Part shown: one piece after another, positions 1 to 9,712 of the stretch
Numbering within the stretch: position 1 is the first letter of the stretch
How the letters are laid out: every line of letters starts with the position of its first letter
DNA from: Phycisphaerae bacterium
GTDB lineage: Bacteria > Planctomycetota > Phycisphaerae > UBA1845 > UTPLA1
Length of the DNA stretch: 64,000 bases
Assembly (NCBI GenBank): GCA_019636475.1
Contig: JAHBXN010000001.1
Coordinates: 682,001-746,000 of the forward strand
Reading direction: 5' to 3'
The notes under the pieces: model-generated
The model's input: the letters and a program-made list of their open reading frames with translations, nothing else
Database searches by the model: none
What the model was told of the DNA's origin: nothing
Translations under genes and position numbers: made by a program

Positions 1-109
1 CGATTTTGTCGATGCCATCTGTTGCGCGGAAACCCGTCTCTGCGGACAGGACTAGGCCGCTCGCCACATTGATTCTCAGGACGCCCATCCCCCGATCGCG
101 AATCCGCAT
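1..109 (-). CDS. Possible 5' end of a gene running off the left edge
   Basis: The minus strand is open from an ATG at 109 to the window edge (36 codons, beginning MRIRDRGMGVLRINVASG), just downstream of the glycosyltransferase that ends at 147 and in the same direction. A second in-frame ATG lies at 88. No strong ribosome binding site is visible before either start and the piece is too short to assign a family. It may be the next gene of the glycan operon or chance open sequence. Confidence 0.22.
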   Translation of the reverse strand, partial: MRIRDRGMGVLRINVASGLVLSAETGFRATDGIDKI

Positions 110-146
110 TCCAAAGTCGGCCCGCACTGATTGCTTACTCGAAAGA

Positions 147-1163
147 TCAGATCGAAACGGTCTGCATGGCAATCCGCTCCTGCCAATGCGAATCGTCCGC
201 AGAGTGCGATGCATCGACGAAAGCGGCGCGAAACATCCGCCGCTTCAATGGGAGATGCGCCCGATAGAGCAGTTCACAGGTATTCGGCCAATCCTCCACG
301 CTCGACAGCGGACGCTCGGCCCATGCTTCCATGAATTGACGGATGGCATCATGATCGCCGACATCGAGCTGAAGCCACTCGCGATATGTTGCAACAAGCG
401 CGCGAACATCGCGACATCCATACAGCGATTCGAAGCATGCCGGATTCACCGCACCCAATCGGCCGGCCATTCGTCCGAGACAGGCTTCCCGATGACAGTA
501 ATCGGCCCACGTCACGCGATGATCATGCACGTTGGCTGCCGCAGAGTGATAATACACGCCGCAGCCCGTCGATTGCTCAATTCGAAACGCAAGCTCGATG
601 TCTTCGAATAGATATGGCCGCAATCGCTCCTCGAATCCACCAACCGCATCAATCATGTCCCGCGGCGCCGACGCATTGCATGTCCAGAACTGCCGGAACC
701 CGTATGACCGCCCGCTCTCCAATCTGTCGTAGAAGAAGATCATGGACGTATCTCGCACAAGCCCGTCCATCACGTTTGCGTCCGGCCAGTCCATCCATCG
801 CGTCTCGCCCAACACCATTCCCGGCCGGCCGATGATCTCGTGAGCCGCCAGATGTTCCTTTACCCAGTCGCAATGCGCATAGGTGTCGTCATTGGTGAAT
901 ATCACGATGCGCCCCCTCGACTTGCGAAGGGCCGCGTTTCGGGCCGCCGCCGCGCCGATTCGCGGCAATTGCAGCACAAGCGTCTCAGCCGGCAGCTCTC
1001 GGGGCTGCTCGAACCGGCTCTCAACGCCTCCATCGATCGCAACGATGCACTCAAGTCGAACGCCCGGCGGCAGCTTCTGCCTGGTAAGCGACGACAGGCA
1101 GCGTGTCAGCTTCGTCGCGCGTCCGTGCGTCGGAACGATGACCGTCACGTCGAACAAATTCAT
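147..1163 (-). CDS. Family 2 glycosyltransferase
   Basis: This GT2 enzyme (338 residues) would transfer a sugar from a nucleotide-sugar donor in the cytoplasm, most likely onto a surface glycan. The N-terminus has the GT-A opening VTVIVPTHGRATKLTRCLSSL, followed by an FTNDDT segment in the place of the metal-binding DXD and GGFEERLRPYLFEDIELAFR, the usual acceptor-side ED motif. The start was moved from an upstream in-frame codon to the ATG at 1163. That ATG has AGGAG nine bases upstream and lies only 4 bases after the stop of the preceding glycosyltransferase gene, so the two are probably co-transcribed. The acceptor and sugar cannot be told from sequence. Confidence 0.85.
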   Translation of the reverse strand: MNLFDVTVIVPTHGRATKLTRCLSSLTRQKLPPGVRLECIVAIDGGVESRFEQPRELPAETLVLQLPRIGAAAARNAALRKSRGRIVIFTNDDTYAHCDWVKEHLAAHEIIGRPGMVLGETRWMDWPDANVMDGLVRDTSMIFFYDRLESGRSYGFRQFWTCNASAPRDMIDAVGGFEERLRPYLFEDIELAFRIEQSTGCGVYYHSAAANVHDHRVTWADYCHREACLGRMAGRLGAVNPACFESLYGCRDVRALVATYREWLQLDVGDHDAIRQFMEAWAERPLSSVEDWPNTCELLYRAHLPLKRRMFRAAFVDASHSADDSHWQERIAMQTVSI

Positions 1164-1167
1164 GACG

Positions 1168-3723
1168 TCAGACTCCTGAGACGATCGCGGCACCGACGCC
1201 GGCTTCACCACGACGAGCCACTTCGCATTTTCTAACAGGTGCCTCGCCGACATCCCTTGAGATCCCGGAGCGAGACGCTTCGGACAATCGATCGGTCATC
1301 CAGGAAAGCATCCGCCTCATCAAGGACTCGTATCCAAACTTCTCGACCGCTCGACATCGCATCGCAGACGCAATGGCCTCTCGCTCCTCGATTTGCGTCA
1401 TAAAGTAGTTCACACGCTCCTCAAACTCCTCGGCAGTCGCAAACACCACCCGATCCAGATCCGGCCAGACCTGGCCGGCCAGTTGGACCGCTCCGGTGAC
1501 AAAAATACGCTCGTACTGCTCCCAGTGTTGATGCGTCTGTACAAACGGCTCGTTCTTATCAAATCCGTTGTAGCGTCGAAGTTCGATGTACTCGGCTCGC
1601 AGGCTTTCGGGAAGATTCTCGTCACGAACCTCCGCCGGAAGCGTCGCACCGGTCACTTTCAGGTGTTCGTAAATCGCCCGAGCCACGCGATGGGACACAT
1701 CCGCACCATGCTTACGGATCAGGAAGAAACCGCCGGCCGCCAGCCCGTCGAGGACACGCTGATGCAGCGCGCAATTGTTTCCGGCGTGCAGATTCACTCG
1801 CGCCCGACGAAACGCGGCGCCCAGTTCCCAACCATGAGACAGGGCCCCTCGCGCAAATCGTGCAAACCGAGGATGCCGATCCCAGCCGTTGCCGTACAGA
1901 TGAAGCCGGCCGCCCGTCCGCTCCGCCCAATCGGCCGCCCAGCCGATCGTCTCATGACGAAGGAAGCGATCACAGAGCGGCCTCGCAAACTCGGATGCGA
2001 TTCGGTCGATCATCTCCGGACTCGCCGTCCCGCCCATGGCATCGGACGCGCGCTGTACAAGCGATTCACATTTCAGCGATCCGTTCAAGTCGCCACGGAT
2101 CGACCGCGCCCGAATCATTTCGTACACGGCATCGAAAAGCTGCCGCACCGCGGGGGATTCCACGCGCTCGCGCACCGCCGCGTGAAATACCTCCGGCGTC
2201 TCCGACGCATGCGTTGCATACGCAATGTCGCAGTCGAATTTGTCTGGATCAGGTCGATCCGCTCGCGGCACAAGCGAAGCGGTGTGCGTCGCCATGTCAC
2301 ACGGGAGGAACCGGTCCGCCGGATAGCCGTAACGCCGTACCAGTTCATCCGATCCCTGTCCCATGCAGAAATCGAGCGGCCCCATCGAGCGGCCGGCCTG
2401 CTCGTCGTACAACCATGACAGGCGATCCTGTATCCAAGTCACGACCGGCACGTGCTCGATCAAATGATCGGCCTGCGATCGCCGGGTGTGATCAATCATG
2501 AAAATCAGGTCCGGGTCGAATTCGCGAATCATTTTCAATGTCTGGTTCGGCGCCAGGTAACTCTGTGCATCGCGTTCGATCAGCGTTCGCGTCTCGCAGC
2601 CGATCCCCGCCAGTGCTTCCATCGCGTCACGCGTTGAATACTGTAACACCGTCGTAAACCGGCTCGTCATTGCCAGCACGCGAAACGGTCGCCCTTCCTG
2701 CCGCGCAGCCGAACAGCGACCGAGTCGGGTGCTTGATTTGACGGCCGCCATCGCCTCGCGGTAACGGGCTGCCCACCATGCGACGTCCCGCCCTGACCGT
2801 GCCGCACGTAATTCATCCTTCATGTTTGCATGTTCGCCCGAGACCCGTTTGCGCACAGCCTCCACAATCGATCGCACATTTCGATCACCGCACGTCTGCC
2901 ACGATGGAGACACCACCACATTCTGCGGTAACGGCACATGCGGCCGAGCAATCAGCTCTGACTCAAACCGATCTGACGCTTTCGTGCCCACGCACCAGAC
3001 AACCCGCCCGTCCGCAATGATCTCCCGCCAATCGTGCAAATGCATCGAAACGGCCAGACCCAGCAGGCTTGGCTCCACCACGAACAACATCGGACTCGCG
3101 CCCAACATCGTGTCGCGCGTCGCTTCGTAGTAAGAACCGACCGGCCATCCAAGCCCGACCCCGTCAAACGCGATCGCCGCCAGAATCCTCCCCGAGAAAC
3201 CGGCCCGAAGCTCCTCCGCCGTCGCACCGACGCGAAGGCGTCCAAACACCGGCCGCCACGATCCGACCGCCCCGGCAGCCGGCTCGCACACCATCCATTC
3301 GCCATCGCGCGTTCGATGCAGGTCAAGCGATGCTCCGTGGGCTTGCCAGGCCGCAGCAACCTCCCCTGGCCATTCGTGTCGCGACCGAGCCACGGCCATG
3401 TTGGCTTCAAAGGTCGCGCGATGATTCTCCCAGTTTGCTGCGCCGGCATGCTGAAGAGAACGAAACTGATTCATGAGATCGGCAATTTCTGCGCGATCTC
3501 GCATTGGTGGCGTGAATCCCTCGCAAATCGTGGCCGCCCGCGCGATCAGCCCCCATTGCGCAAGATGCTGCAGGAGCATAAGTCGAATTTCGTCGTCTGA
3601 CGGGTCTTGATTCAGCGCATAGGTCGCGATATTGACGAATGCGACGCTGTCCCCCTCCCGCCCCAGCGTGAGCAACTGATCGCGCGTGATGGATGCACCC
3701 GTTCCCAACTGACTTGACCCCAA
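1168..3723 (-). CDS. Large CgeB-like glycosyltransferase
   Basis: An 851-residue protein whose second half resembles the CgeB/DUF3880 plus glycosyltransferase group 1 architecture. One segment reads FDPDLIFMIDHTRRSQADHL, then VVTWIQDRL. Further on come LHLYGNGWDRHPRFARFARG and an HQRVLDGLAAGGFFLIRK block typical of the C-terminal donor domain. The first 300 residues are not recognised. Probable role: sugar transfer in glycan or glycoprotein assembly, together with the GT2 gene 4 bases downstream. The start is uncertain: the longest frame begins with TTG at 3723, and no ATG occurs before residue 49. It is divergent from the multi-domain glycan gene at 4002, and the two probably share the 278-base promoter region between them. 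Confidence 0.75.
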   Translation of the reverse strand: MGSSQLGTGASITRDQLLTLGREGDSVAFVNIATYALNQDPSDDEIRLMLLQHLAQWGLIARAATICEGFTPPMRDRAEIADLMNQFRSLQHAGAANWENHRATFEANMAVARSRHEWPGEVAAAWQAHGASLDLHRTRDGEWMVCEPAAGAVGSWRPVFGRLRVGATAEELRAGFSGRILAAIAFDGVGLGWPVGSYYEATRDTMLGASPMLFVVEPSLLGLAVSMHLHDWREIIADGRVVWCVGTKASDRFESELIARPHVPLPQNVVVSPSWQTCGDRNVRSIVEAVRKRVSGEHANMKDELRAARSGRDVAWWAARYREAMAAVKSSTRLGRCSAARQEGRPFRVLAMTSRFTTVLQYSTRDAMEALAGIGCETRTLIERDAQSYLAPNQTLKMIREFDPDLIFMIDHTRRSQADHLIEHVPVVTWIQDRLSWLYDEQAGRSMGPLDFCMGQGSDELVRRYGYPADRFLPCDMATHTASLVPRADRPDPDKFDCDIAYATHASETPEVFHAAVRERVESPAVRQLFDAVYEMIRARSIRGDLNGSLKCESLVQRASDAMGGTASPEMIDRIASEFARPLCDRFLRHETIGWAADWAERTGGRLHLYGNGWDRHPRFARFARGALSHGWELGAAFRRARVNLHAGNNCALHQRVLDGLAAGGFFLIRKHGADVSHRVARAIYEHLKVTGATLPAEVRDENLPESLRAEYIELRRYNGFDKNEPFVQTHQHWEQYERIFVTGAVQLAGQVWPDLDRVVFATAEEFEERVNYFMTQIEEREAIASAMRCRAVEKFGYESLMRRMLSWMTDRLSEASRSGISRDVGEAPVRKCEVARRGEAGVGAAIVSGV

Positions 3724-4001
3724 ACGATCACACGTGACGCTCAGACGATGCGCGCGGCATCCGCATCCGCGTCCTCCACGCCTCGCTCACGACTCAATGA
3801 GGCCGGGCCGTCTCGCTCATTTGAACCAGCCAAACACCCGTTGCCACAAGAACTTATCGGGACGCACCGCGCGACGGCTTGAAACCGCGCTCGGTCGCAA
3901 TCGCACTTCATTCCGTGTCGCTCAATTCGTCGATATTTCAGGGTGCGAATTCACCGCCGAAACGGCGGTCGCCCGGAACGGACCCTGCTCCCAAGCTGCC
4001 C

Positions 4002-7000
4002 ATGCAAGACTGGCCTGTCACTTTCTCAATGCCCGTCGGATTCACTGTCGGGGGCTTCACGGCCTGGGCCTTGCGACTCACCGAACACCTTCTTGAGAAA
4101 ACACCCCGACGCGTAAACTGGGTCCTGCACGACGCTCCCCCCGGGTACATTGAGCTTGAGCCTGCCGCCCTTCCGCGGCACCCGCGCTTCACGCTGCTGC
4201 GTGCTCCATCGCTGCACCATCGCGAGAACTGGTCGCGGTGGACCGCGGCGTACCGCACCGCGACGCCTTCGATCATCCTGCCGGCCCTGCTGGAACAAAG
4301 TTATGCCATCACTGCGGCACTCGCAATGTCGCAGGCCGAACAGCTCCGCGTCGTGGCATGGAACCACAGCGATCATCCCTACGAATACACCCTGCTGAGC
4401 CGATATGCGCCGATCGCCCATGCGTTCATCACCAACTCGACGACATGCACACAGAACCTTCGCTCGCGCATCAACAATCGCAGTAATGACATCCGATTCA
4501 TCCCGCACGGTGTTCCATCGCCTCGCGACACGTCACGGGGCCCGGCAGCCGGCCGTCCCATCCGCCTCGCGTACGGAGGCAGAATCGACCAGATTGCGAA
4601 GCGCGTTCTCGATCTGCCGTCGCTTGCTCACAATCTTTACGCGCGCGGCATCGCATTCGAGATGCGAATCGTCGGCGACGGCCCCGTCACTGCAGAACTC
4701 AATCGGCTGATCACGGATTGGAAGCATGAGCGCGGCCGCGGTCAATCGGCGGTTCGTCAATGCGCGACGATTCAATTCGAATCCGCACGTCCGCCCCAGC
4801 AGATGCACGAGCTGTGGCACTGGGCCGATATCGCATTGCTCATGTCCGCACACGAAGGTCTCAGCGTCGCAATGCTCGAAGCCATGGCCGCAGGCTGCGT
4901 GCCGGTCGTCTCCGCCGTCGAAAGCGGAGTCGGCGACGTCATCCGAGACGGCTGCAACGGTCGCACCTTCCCCATCGGCGACATGAATTCCGCGGCTGCG
5001 TGCATCGAGTCACTCGCGGCCGACCCGACGCGCCTCGCCGCGCTTTCTGGAGCGGCCGCGACGACGATCAGGGATCTATACGATCTCGATCAGCACGCCG
5101 TCGAAATCGAACGTATCTTTCAACAAGTCGAATCCGCAGCGCCCCGACCCTGGCCGACCACGCAACCGGTGCTGGCCGAAGCCGGCGGCCGACCCGGCGT
5201 CGACACCCCAGGTGAGCTGACCGTACCGACCGACGCCGGAGCGCGACTGAAGACGCTGCTCAACGAAATCGCTCGGCGCGACGCCGGTTCGGTCGCAATC
5301 TATGGTGCGGGACGACACACCCGTGCTCTGGCCGATGTCTGGGCGGAGTCCCCCGTTGAGATCGTTGCCGTCATCGACGACGACCCGGCTCATCATGGCA
5401 AGACCCTTTGGGGCTGGCCGATCGTCGGGCCGGATGATGTCGCAGGTCTCGACGCCCGCCACGTCGTCATTAGTTCATGGCTGCATGAGAACGACATCTG
5501 GGAACGCCGGGGCGCGTTGCAGACCTCCGGACTCACTGTACACAGACTTTACGGCCATCGCCGAACTCCAATCGACGCACTCATCACTTTACTGGTCTGG
5601 GACGCACATGAGGCGGTCTCCCGGCTGCTTGAATCGCTTCAATCCGGCATCTCTGAACTGAAGTCATGGAGGCTGTTCATACTCGATCAAGGCTCCGGAG
5701 ACTCCACAGCGGATCTGCTTGGCCGATTCGCAGCGGCGCACGAAGATCGCGTCACGCTTGTACGCCTTGAACGCAACATCGGATACCCGGCTGGGCACAA
5801 CCTGCTGCACAGGAGGGCGATCGAGCGGTTCGACCCGCGGTTTCTCGTTACGCTCAACAGCGACCTCGTATTTCACGACAACCGCTGGCTCGACTCACTT
5901 GTCAGTTTCATGGACGCACGGCCCAAAGTTGGAATTGCCGGTCCAACCGGCGTCATCTACCAACGTGAACCTGCTGAACGCCTCGGCTGGTGCCGCCTGG
6001 CTGACGCCGATGAACTTCGCGACGGACGATTCGACAGCATCTCCGGTTCGTTGTGCATTATCCGGCAGTCCATGATCGACGAGATCGGTCTCTTCGACGA
6101 AGTTTTCACGCCGGGCTACTACGAGGACACGGATCTCGCGATTCGCGCCAAATCCAGCGGCTGGCAACTCGGGATCTGCCCGATCCCTCACGGACACCAC
6201 GATCTCGGTCCGGAGAAATCGACGTCGCACATCAAGCGAGAGCAGCTCGCCGCAGAATTCGGCAATTTTCAGAAGCGAAATCGAGATGTGTTTGTCGAAC
6301 GTTGGCTCTCCGGCAGGTTGCCCGATTCACCGCCCGCCGAACCGCAGGCGATAAAACCGGTCGACACCCTGCCGGCCCGCGCTCGCATGGCTGATTCGCC
6401 CATCGCAACCGTCCCCGCATCGGAAGTGCAGGACCAATCGGCCATTCAGCGACGAACCAATATTCAGCGGCATCCCGACGCTCGTGTTGCATCGACTGCC
6501 CGGTTCGACGTCGGCCCCAACGCCACGCTCATCCTCGCGGCAGGGTGCCAGATTCGTGACAACGCTCACATCGAAGTCCACGACGAGGGTGTCGTTCACA
6601 TCGGACCCGAAGCCGTCGTCGGCGTGAACAACTGGATTCAGGGCAACGGCGATGTCACCGTGGGGGAATTGACTTGTCTCGGTCCAAACGTGGTCATCCT
6701 GAGCACCACCCATCAGATTGACCTTGCCTTCCCGATCCAGCATCAGCCGCTCTCCAAGCGTCGCACGGTCATCGGCCGCGACGTGTGGATCGGCGCTAAC
6801 ACCACCATCGCCGCGGGCGTCAACATCGCCGATCACGCCGTCATCGGCGCCAACAGTTTCGTCAACCGCGACGTTTCGGAGGCGGCCATCGCCCACGGCG
6901 CTCCCGCGCGCGAACACGCTCGCCGAACCGTGACCCCAAAACAACTGAGAATCGTGTTCCCCATCGCAGTCGGCTTTAATGACAGGCCGGAACGATGCCA

Positions 7001-8078
7001 CGCCGTCGCCCGGTTCTTTGCGACGATGGGCAACACGCTGCGCGAGATCGGCGTGGAAAGCTGGTATGTCTGTCACCCAAGGGCCGTAAAAGGACTCGAT
7101 TCCATCCGTGCCGATCGGAAGTTCATCCGGGAGGATCATCGCGACTTCGGCCAACTGCTCGACCAGATGAGACCGGACGTCATGTTTCTCTGGAACGGCG
7201 CGACCGACGCCCATCAAATCACAAAGCGGTTTGCGGAGGAACGCCGGATTCCGATTCGCTACGCCGAGCTGGGATGGCTGCCTCAATCAACGACGATGTA
7301 CTTCGATCTCGAGGGCACCAATGCCCGCAGTTCCATCCGCAGGCTGGACCTCTCCCGCGTTGCAATTCACCCGGGTCTCGATGAATGGCTCGATCAATGG
7401 CGAAATCAGCAACTCTCGAAAACGCCGGGCCGTGCGGTAGGCGATCCGGCCTGCTCACTTTCGGAACCGCGTGCCGAATTCTGCCGCAATGGATACATCT
7501 TCGTTCCGCTGCAGGACGAGCGTGACGTGAATATCACGCTTGCTTCGCCCTATCCATCCATGAATGCCTTTGTCACGGCACTTTCATGGAAATTTCCCAA
7601 TGAGCGGTTCGTCGTGCGGCCACATCCCCAATTCTCCGATGTCGCCATCTCGCCGCGACCCAACCTGATGGTGACCACAGAGGGATTCCTGCACTCATGG
7701 ATTCAGCATGCCGACGCCGTCGTGGGAATCAACTCGACCGTGCTGATTGAATCGCTGGCGTGGAACAAACCGACACACTCCGTCGGCGCCGGAGTCACCA
7801 CGGGACTCGACGTGATGTACGAATCAGACGGCGTGGAGAAAATGACACTTCGGCGGGAAATCGATTCGGCCCGATGCGATCGCATTCGACGCCTGCTCAG
7901 CGAGCTCATCTTCCGACGACAGTTCGATCGGAGAGACCTGCATATTCTCGACAGGCTCCGTGCCGCGCATGGCGTGGCGGATCTGCTCGAATTCGCCGGC
8001 CCAACCGTGACTCGTCCCGACCCCTCGAAGCCGATTCAATCGTCGCCGATGCGCATTCCGATCGCGGCAGCCCGATAG
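4002..8078 (+). CDS. Multi-domain glycan enzyme: GT4, nucleotide-binding, GT2, hexapeptide acyltransferase, capsule-like domain
   Basis: This 1358-residue protein appears to join five modules. Residues about 1-385 form a GT4 glycosyltransferase (IRLAYGGRID; SAHEGLSVAMLEAMAAG with the E-x7-E pattern). About 425-505 is a Rossmann-like segment (SVAIYGAGRHTRALADVW) like the N-terminal domain of PglD-type acyltransferases. About 520-800 is a GT2 domain (LNSDLVFHDNRWLDSLVSF; YYEDTDLAIRAK). About 840-1005 is a left-handed beta-helix acyltransferase with hexapeptide repeats and the catalytic-type STTHQ. About 1010-1330 resembles capsule polysaccharide synthesis proteins (FVVRPHPQF; GINSTVLIESLAW). 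The frame stays open to an upstream TTG at 3879, but those first codons look non-coding; the ATG at 4002 precedes the conserved start. It likely makes and acetylates a surface polysaccharide. Confidence 0.8.
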   Translation: MQDWPVTFSMPVGFTVGGFTAWALRLTEHLLEKTPRRVNWVLHDAPPGYIELEPAALPRHPRFTLLRAPSLHHRENWSRWTAAYRTATPSIILPALLEQSYAITAALAMSQAEQLRVVAWNHSDHPYEYTLLSRYAPIAHAFITNSTTCTQNLRSRINNRSNDIRFIPHGVPSPRDTSRGPAAGRPIRLAYGGRIDQIAKRVLDLPSLAHNLYARGIAFEMRIVGDGPVTAELNRLITDWKHERGRGQSAVRQCATIQFESARPPQQMHELWHWADIALLMSAHEGLSVAMLEAMAAGCVPVVSAVESGVGDVIRDGCNGRTFPIGDMNSAAACIESLAADPTRLAALSGAAATTIRDLYDLDQHAVEIERIFQQVESAAPRPWPTTQPVLAEAGGRPGVDTPGELTVPTDAGARLKTLLNEIARRDAGSVAIYGAGRHTRALADVWAESPVEIVAVIDDDPAHHGKTLWGWPIVGPDDVAGLDARHVVISSWLHENDIWERRGALQTSGLTVHRLYGHRRTPIDALITLLVWDAHEAVSRLLESLQSGISELKSWRLFILDQGSGDSTADLLGRFAAAHEDRVTLVRLERNIGYPAGHNLLHRRAIERFDPRFLVTLNSDLVFHDNRWLDSLVSFMDARPKVGIAGPTGVIYQREPAERLGWCRLADADELRDGRFDSISGSLCIIRQSMIDEIGLFDEVFTPGYYEDTDLAIRAKSSGWQLGICPIPHGHHDLGPEKSTSHIKREQLAAEFGNFQKRNRDVFVERWLSGRLPDSPPAEPQAIKPVDTLPARARMADSPIATVPASEVQDQSAIQRRTNIQRHPDARVASTARFDVGPNATLILAAGCQIRDNAHIEVHDEGVVHIGPEAVVGVNNWIQGNGDVTVGELTCLGPNVVILSTTHQIDLAFPIQHQPLSKRRTVIGRDVWIGANTTIAAGVNIADHAVIGANSFVNRDVSEAAIAHGAPAREHARRTVTPKQLRIVFPIAVGFNDRPERCHAVARFFATMGNTLREIGVESWYVCHPRAVKGLDSIRADRKFIREDHRDFGQLLDQMRPDVMFLWNGATDAHQITKRFAEERRIPIRYAELGWLPQSTTMYFDLEGTNARSSIRRLDLSRVAIHPGLDEWLDQWRNQQLSKTPGRAVGDPACSLSEPRAEFCRNGYIFVPLQDERDVNITLASPYPSMNAFVTALSWKFPNERFVVRPHPQFSDVAISPRPNLMVTTEGFLHSWIQHADAVVGINSTVLIESLAWNKPTHSVGAGVTTGLDVMYESDGVEKMTLRREIDSARCDRIRRLLSELIFRRQFDRRDLHILDRLRAAHGVADLLEFAGPTVTRPDPSKPIQSSPMRIPIAAAR

Positions 8079-8118
8079 TTGGGCACGCGCCCGCGAGTCG
8101 CCTTACGACGGCACGAAC

Positions 8119-9267
8119 TCAGGCGAGATTCCGCAGAAACTCGGCATTGGAGGGGTATTTCCCGAGTTCCTCGAGCATCGTCTCCATCTGCTTTACGGGC
8201 GGAAGCGACATCAATCGACGACGCACGCGCGACACTTTCTCATAATTCGCCGCGCCGAGAAGCATCTCCTCCTTGCGCGTTCCGCTCTCCGCCAGATTCA
8301 TCGCCGGCCAGATTCGCAGGTTCGCCAGCTCACGCGAAAGCACAAGTTCCATATTGCCTGTGCCCTTGAACTCCTGAAAAATGAAATCGTCCATACGGCT
8401 GCCTGTCTCAACGAGAACCGTCGCGATAATCGTCAGGCTGCCGCCATGCTCGATCTTCCGCGCCGAGCCGAACAGCTGCTTGGGGATTTCCAATGCCCGA
8501 ATGTCAAGGCCGCCCGTCATCGTCCGGCCACTTGATCCGACAAGATTATTGAATGCCCGTCCCAGCCGCGTCAGCGAATCCAGCAGGATGACCACATCCC
8601 GGCCCATCTCCACATAACGCTTCGCGCGCTCGATCATGAACCGGCTGATTCTGCCGTGGCTCTTCGCCTCGTGGTCGTTGCTGGAAAACACGACCTCCGG
8701 AAATCCCTTTTCCCAGCCCGCGCCGGCATCGCACACCGAACGCTTCATCTCGGTCACCTCTTCCGGCCGCTCGTCGACCAGCAGCATCATTAGCAATGTT
8801 TCCGGATGGTTCTTGCGAATCCCGGAGGACATCTGCTGAAGGAGCGTCGTCTTTCCGGTACGGGGCGGCGCGACGATCAGCGCACGCTGTCCTTTGCCAA
8901 TCGGCGCAAACAGATCGATGATCCGCATCGACATGGGACCATCAGGCGTCTCGAAGCGGAGGGATTCGGATGGATGGACCACTTCGAGTTCGTCGAAGGA
9001 ACGTTTGGAAGCATAGGCGGGCGGAGTGAGTCCCGCGATTGTTTCGATTCGTGTCAGCGTCGGACGACCTCGCAGATTCTGCACCTGGTTTCGGAAGAAG
9101 ACGATTGGTTCGCCGCCGCGAAGCCGGAACTTCTGAATCAGATCGCGTCCGATCTGCGGGCTGTTGCCCGCCGCGGAATAATTCGTCGCGGGATCGCGCA
9201 AATGACCAAATCCGCCTTCTCCCATTTCCAGGACACGCAACAATGACTCAGTAACAACTTCTGCCAT
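8119..9267 (-). CDS. rho: Transcription termination factor Rho, short form
   Basis: Rho is the hexameric RNA-dependent ATPase that ends transcription. The 382-residue product has the cold-shock-like RNA-binding domain (GEGGFGHLRDPATNY), the P-loop IVAPPRTGKTTLLQ, Walker B-region LLMMLLVDERPEEVTEM and the Q/R-loop segment LVGSSGRTMTGGLD. E. coli Rho is 419 residues; the difference is the missing N-terminal Rho_N helical domain, here replaced by about 10 residues. The ATG at 9267 (MAEVVTES) was chosen over an upstream in-frame start at 9345. The gene has its own probable promoter near 9625-9652 and a leader of about 350 bases, as expected for an autoregulated rho. Confidence 0.95.
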   Translation of the reverse strand: MAEVVTESLLRVLEMGEGGFGHLRDPATNYSAAGNSPQIGRDLIQKFRLRGGEPIVFFRNQVQNLRGRPTLTRIETIAGLTPPAYASKRSFDELEVVHPSESLRFETPDGPMSMRIIDLFAPIGKGQRALIVAPPRTGKTTLLQQMSSGIRKNHPETLLMMLLVDERPEEVTEMKRSVCDAGAGWEKGFPEVVFSSNDHEAKSHGRISRFMIERAKRYVEMGRDVVILLDSLTRLGRAFNNLVGSSGRTMTGGLDIRALEIPKQLFGSARKIEHGGSLTIIATVLVETGSRMDDFIFQEFKGTGNMELVLSRELANLRIWPAMNLAESGTRKEEMLLGAANYEKVSRVRRRLMSLPPVKQMETMLEELGKYPSNAEFLRNLA

Positions 9268-9618
9268 GATTCTGTTTCTCGATTTGCAATTCAACGCAGG
9301 CGGTGATGCCGCTCGCCTGACACGCGAAAAAGAGACCGCTCGCAACTGCGCCCACGCGATCTCACACTAGCAACGGAAAATGCCTCTACCCAAATCAAGC
9401 GTCCGCTCAGCAGGCCGGCCCACCGTACAAATCCGGACCGGCAAGGCTCCCCGGCGATGAAATCCGTCGGAGAGACTTTTCGACCATCGGTCGTCGCTGG
9501 ATACACGCGACCGTGCCGATAGGAAGCTACAGCTGCGAGCGGATGGATCAACTTCGTGGCAGTACGGCTGACCCGCGCACGAAAAACGCCGACGATCGCG
9601 GAGGGGCGTCGGCTGCAA
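9268..9618 (-). promoter_or_regulatory. Long untranslated leader of rho
   Basis: About 350 bases lie between the predicted transcription start (near 9618) and the rho ATG. No convincing coding frame with a ribosome binding site was seen. In E. coli rho is controlled by Rho-dependent attenuation in a long leader, and a similar role is inferred here from position only. Confidence 0.4.
9582..9613 (-). terminator. Intrinsic terminator or attenuator before rho
   Basis: Read on the minus strand, GCCGACG pairs with CGTCGGC (7 bp, 12-base loop; arms 9607-9613 and 9588-9594) and is followed directly by GTTTTT. It stands about 100 bases after the acylphosphatase stop, so it can end that transcript. 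It also lies only a few bases after the predicted rho transcription start, so it could act on the rho leader. Confidence 0.6.
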
Positions 9619-9624
9619 TCCCTA

Positions 9625-9652
9625 ATTATAACGCCTCTTGCCGCTGCGACAA
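9625..9652 (-). promoter_or_regulatory. Sigma-70-like promoter of rho
   Basis: On the minus strand a TTGTCG -35 (9647-9652) and a perfect TATAAT -10 (9625-9630) are separated by 16 bases. Transcription would start near 9618, giving the long leader before rho. Confidence 0.55.
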
Positions 9653-9712
9653 TTGACTACCGACAAGACATGCAAATCCTTTCCACAGCCGCGCCTCGAT
9701 CAACCCGCCTCG

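Noticed and set aside
6327-7286. Minus-strand frame within the multi-domain glycan gene
   Set aside because: Overlaps well-supported coding sequence on the plus strand; no ribosome binding site or family match.
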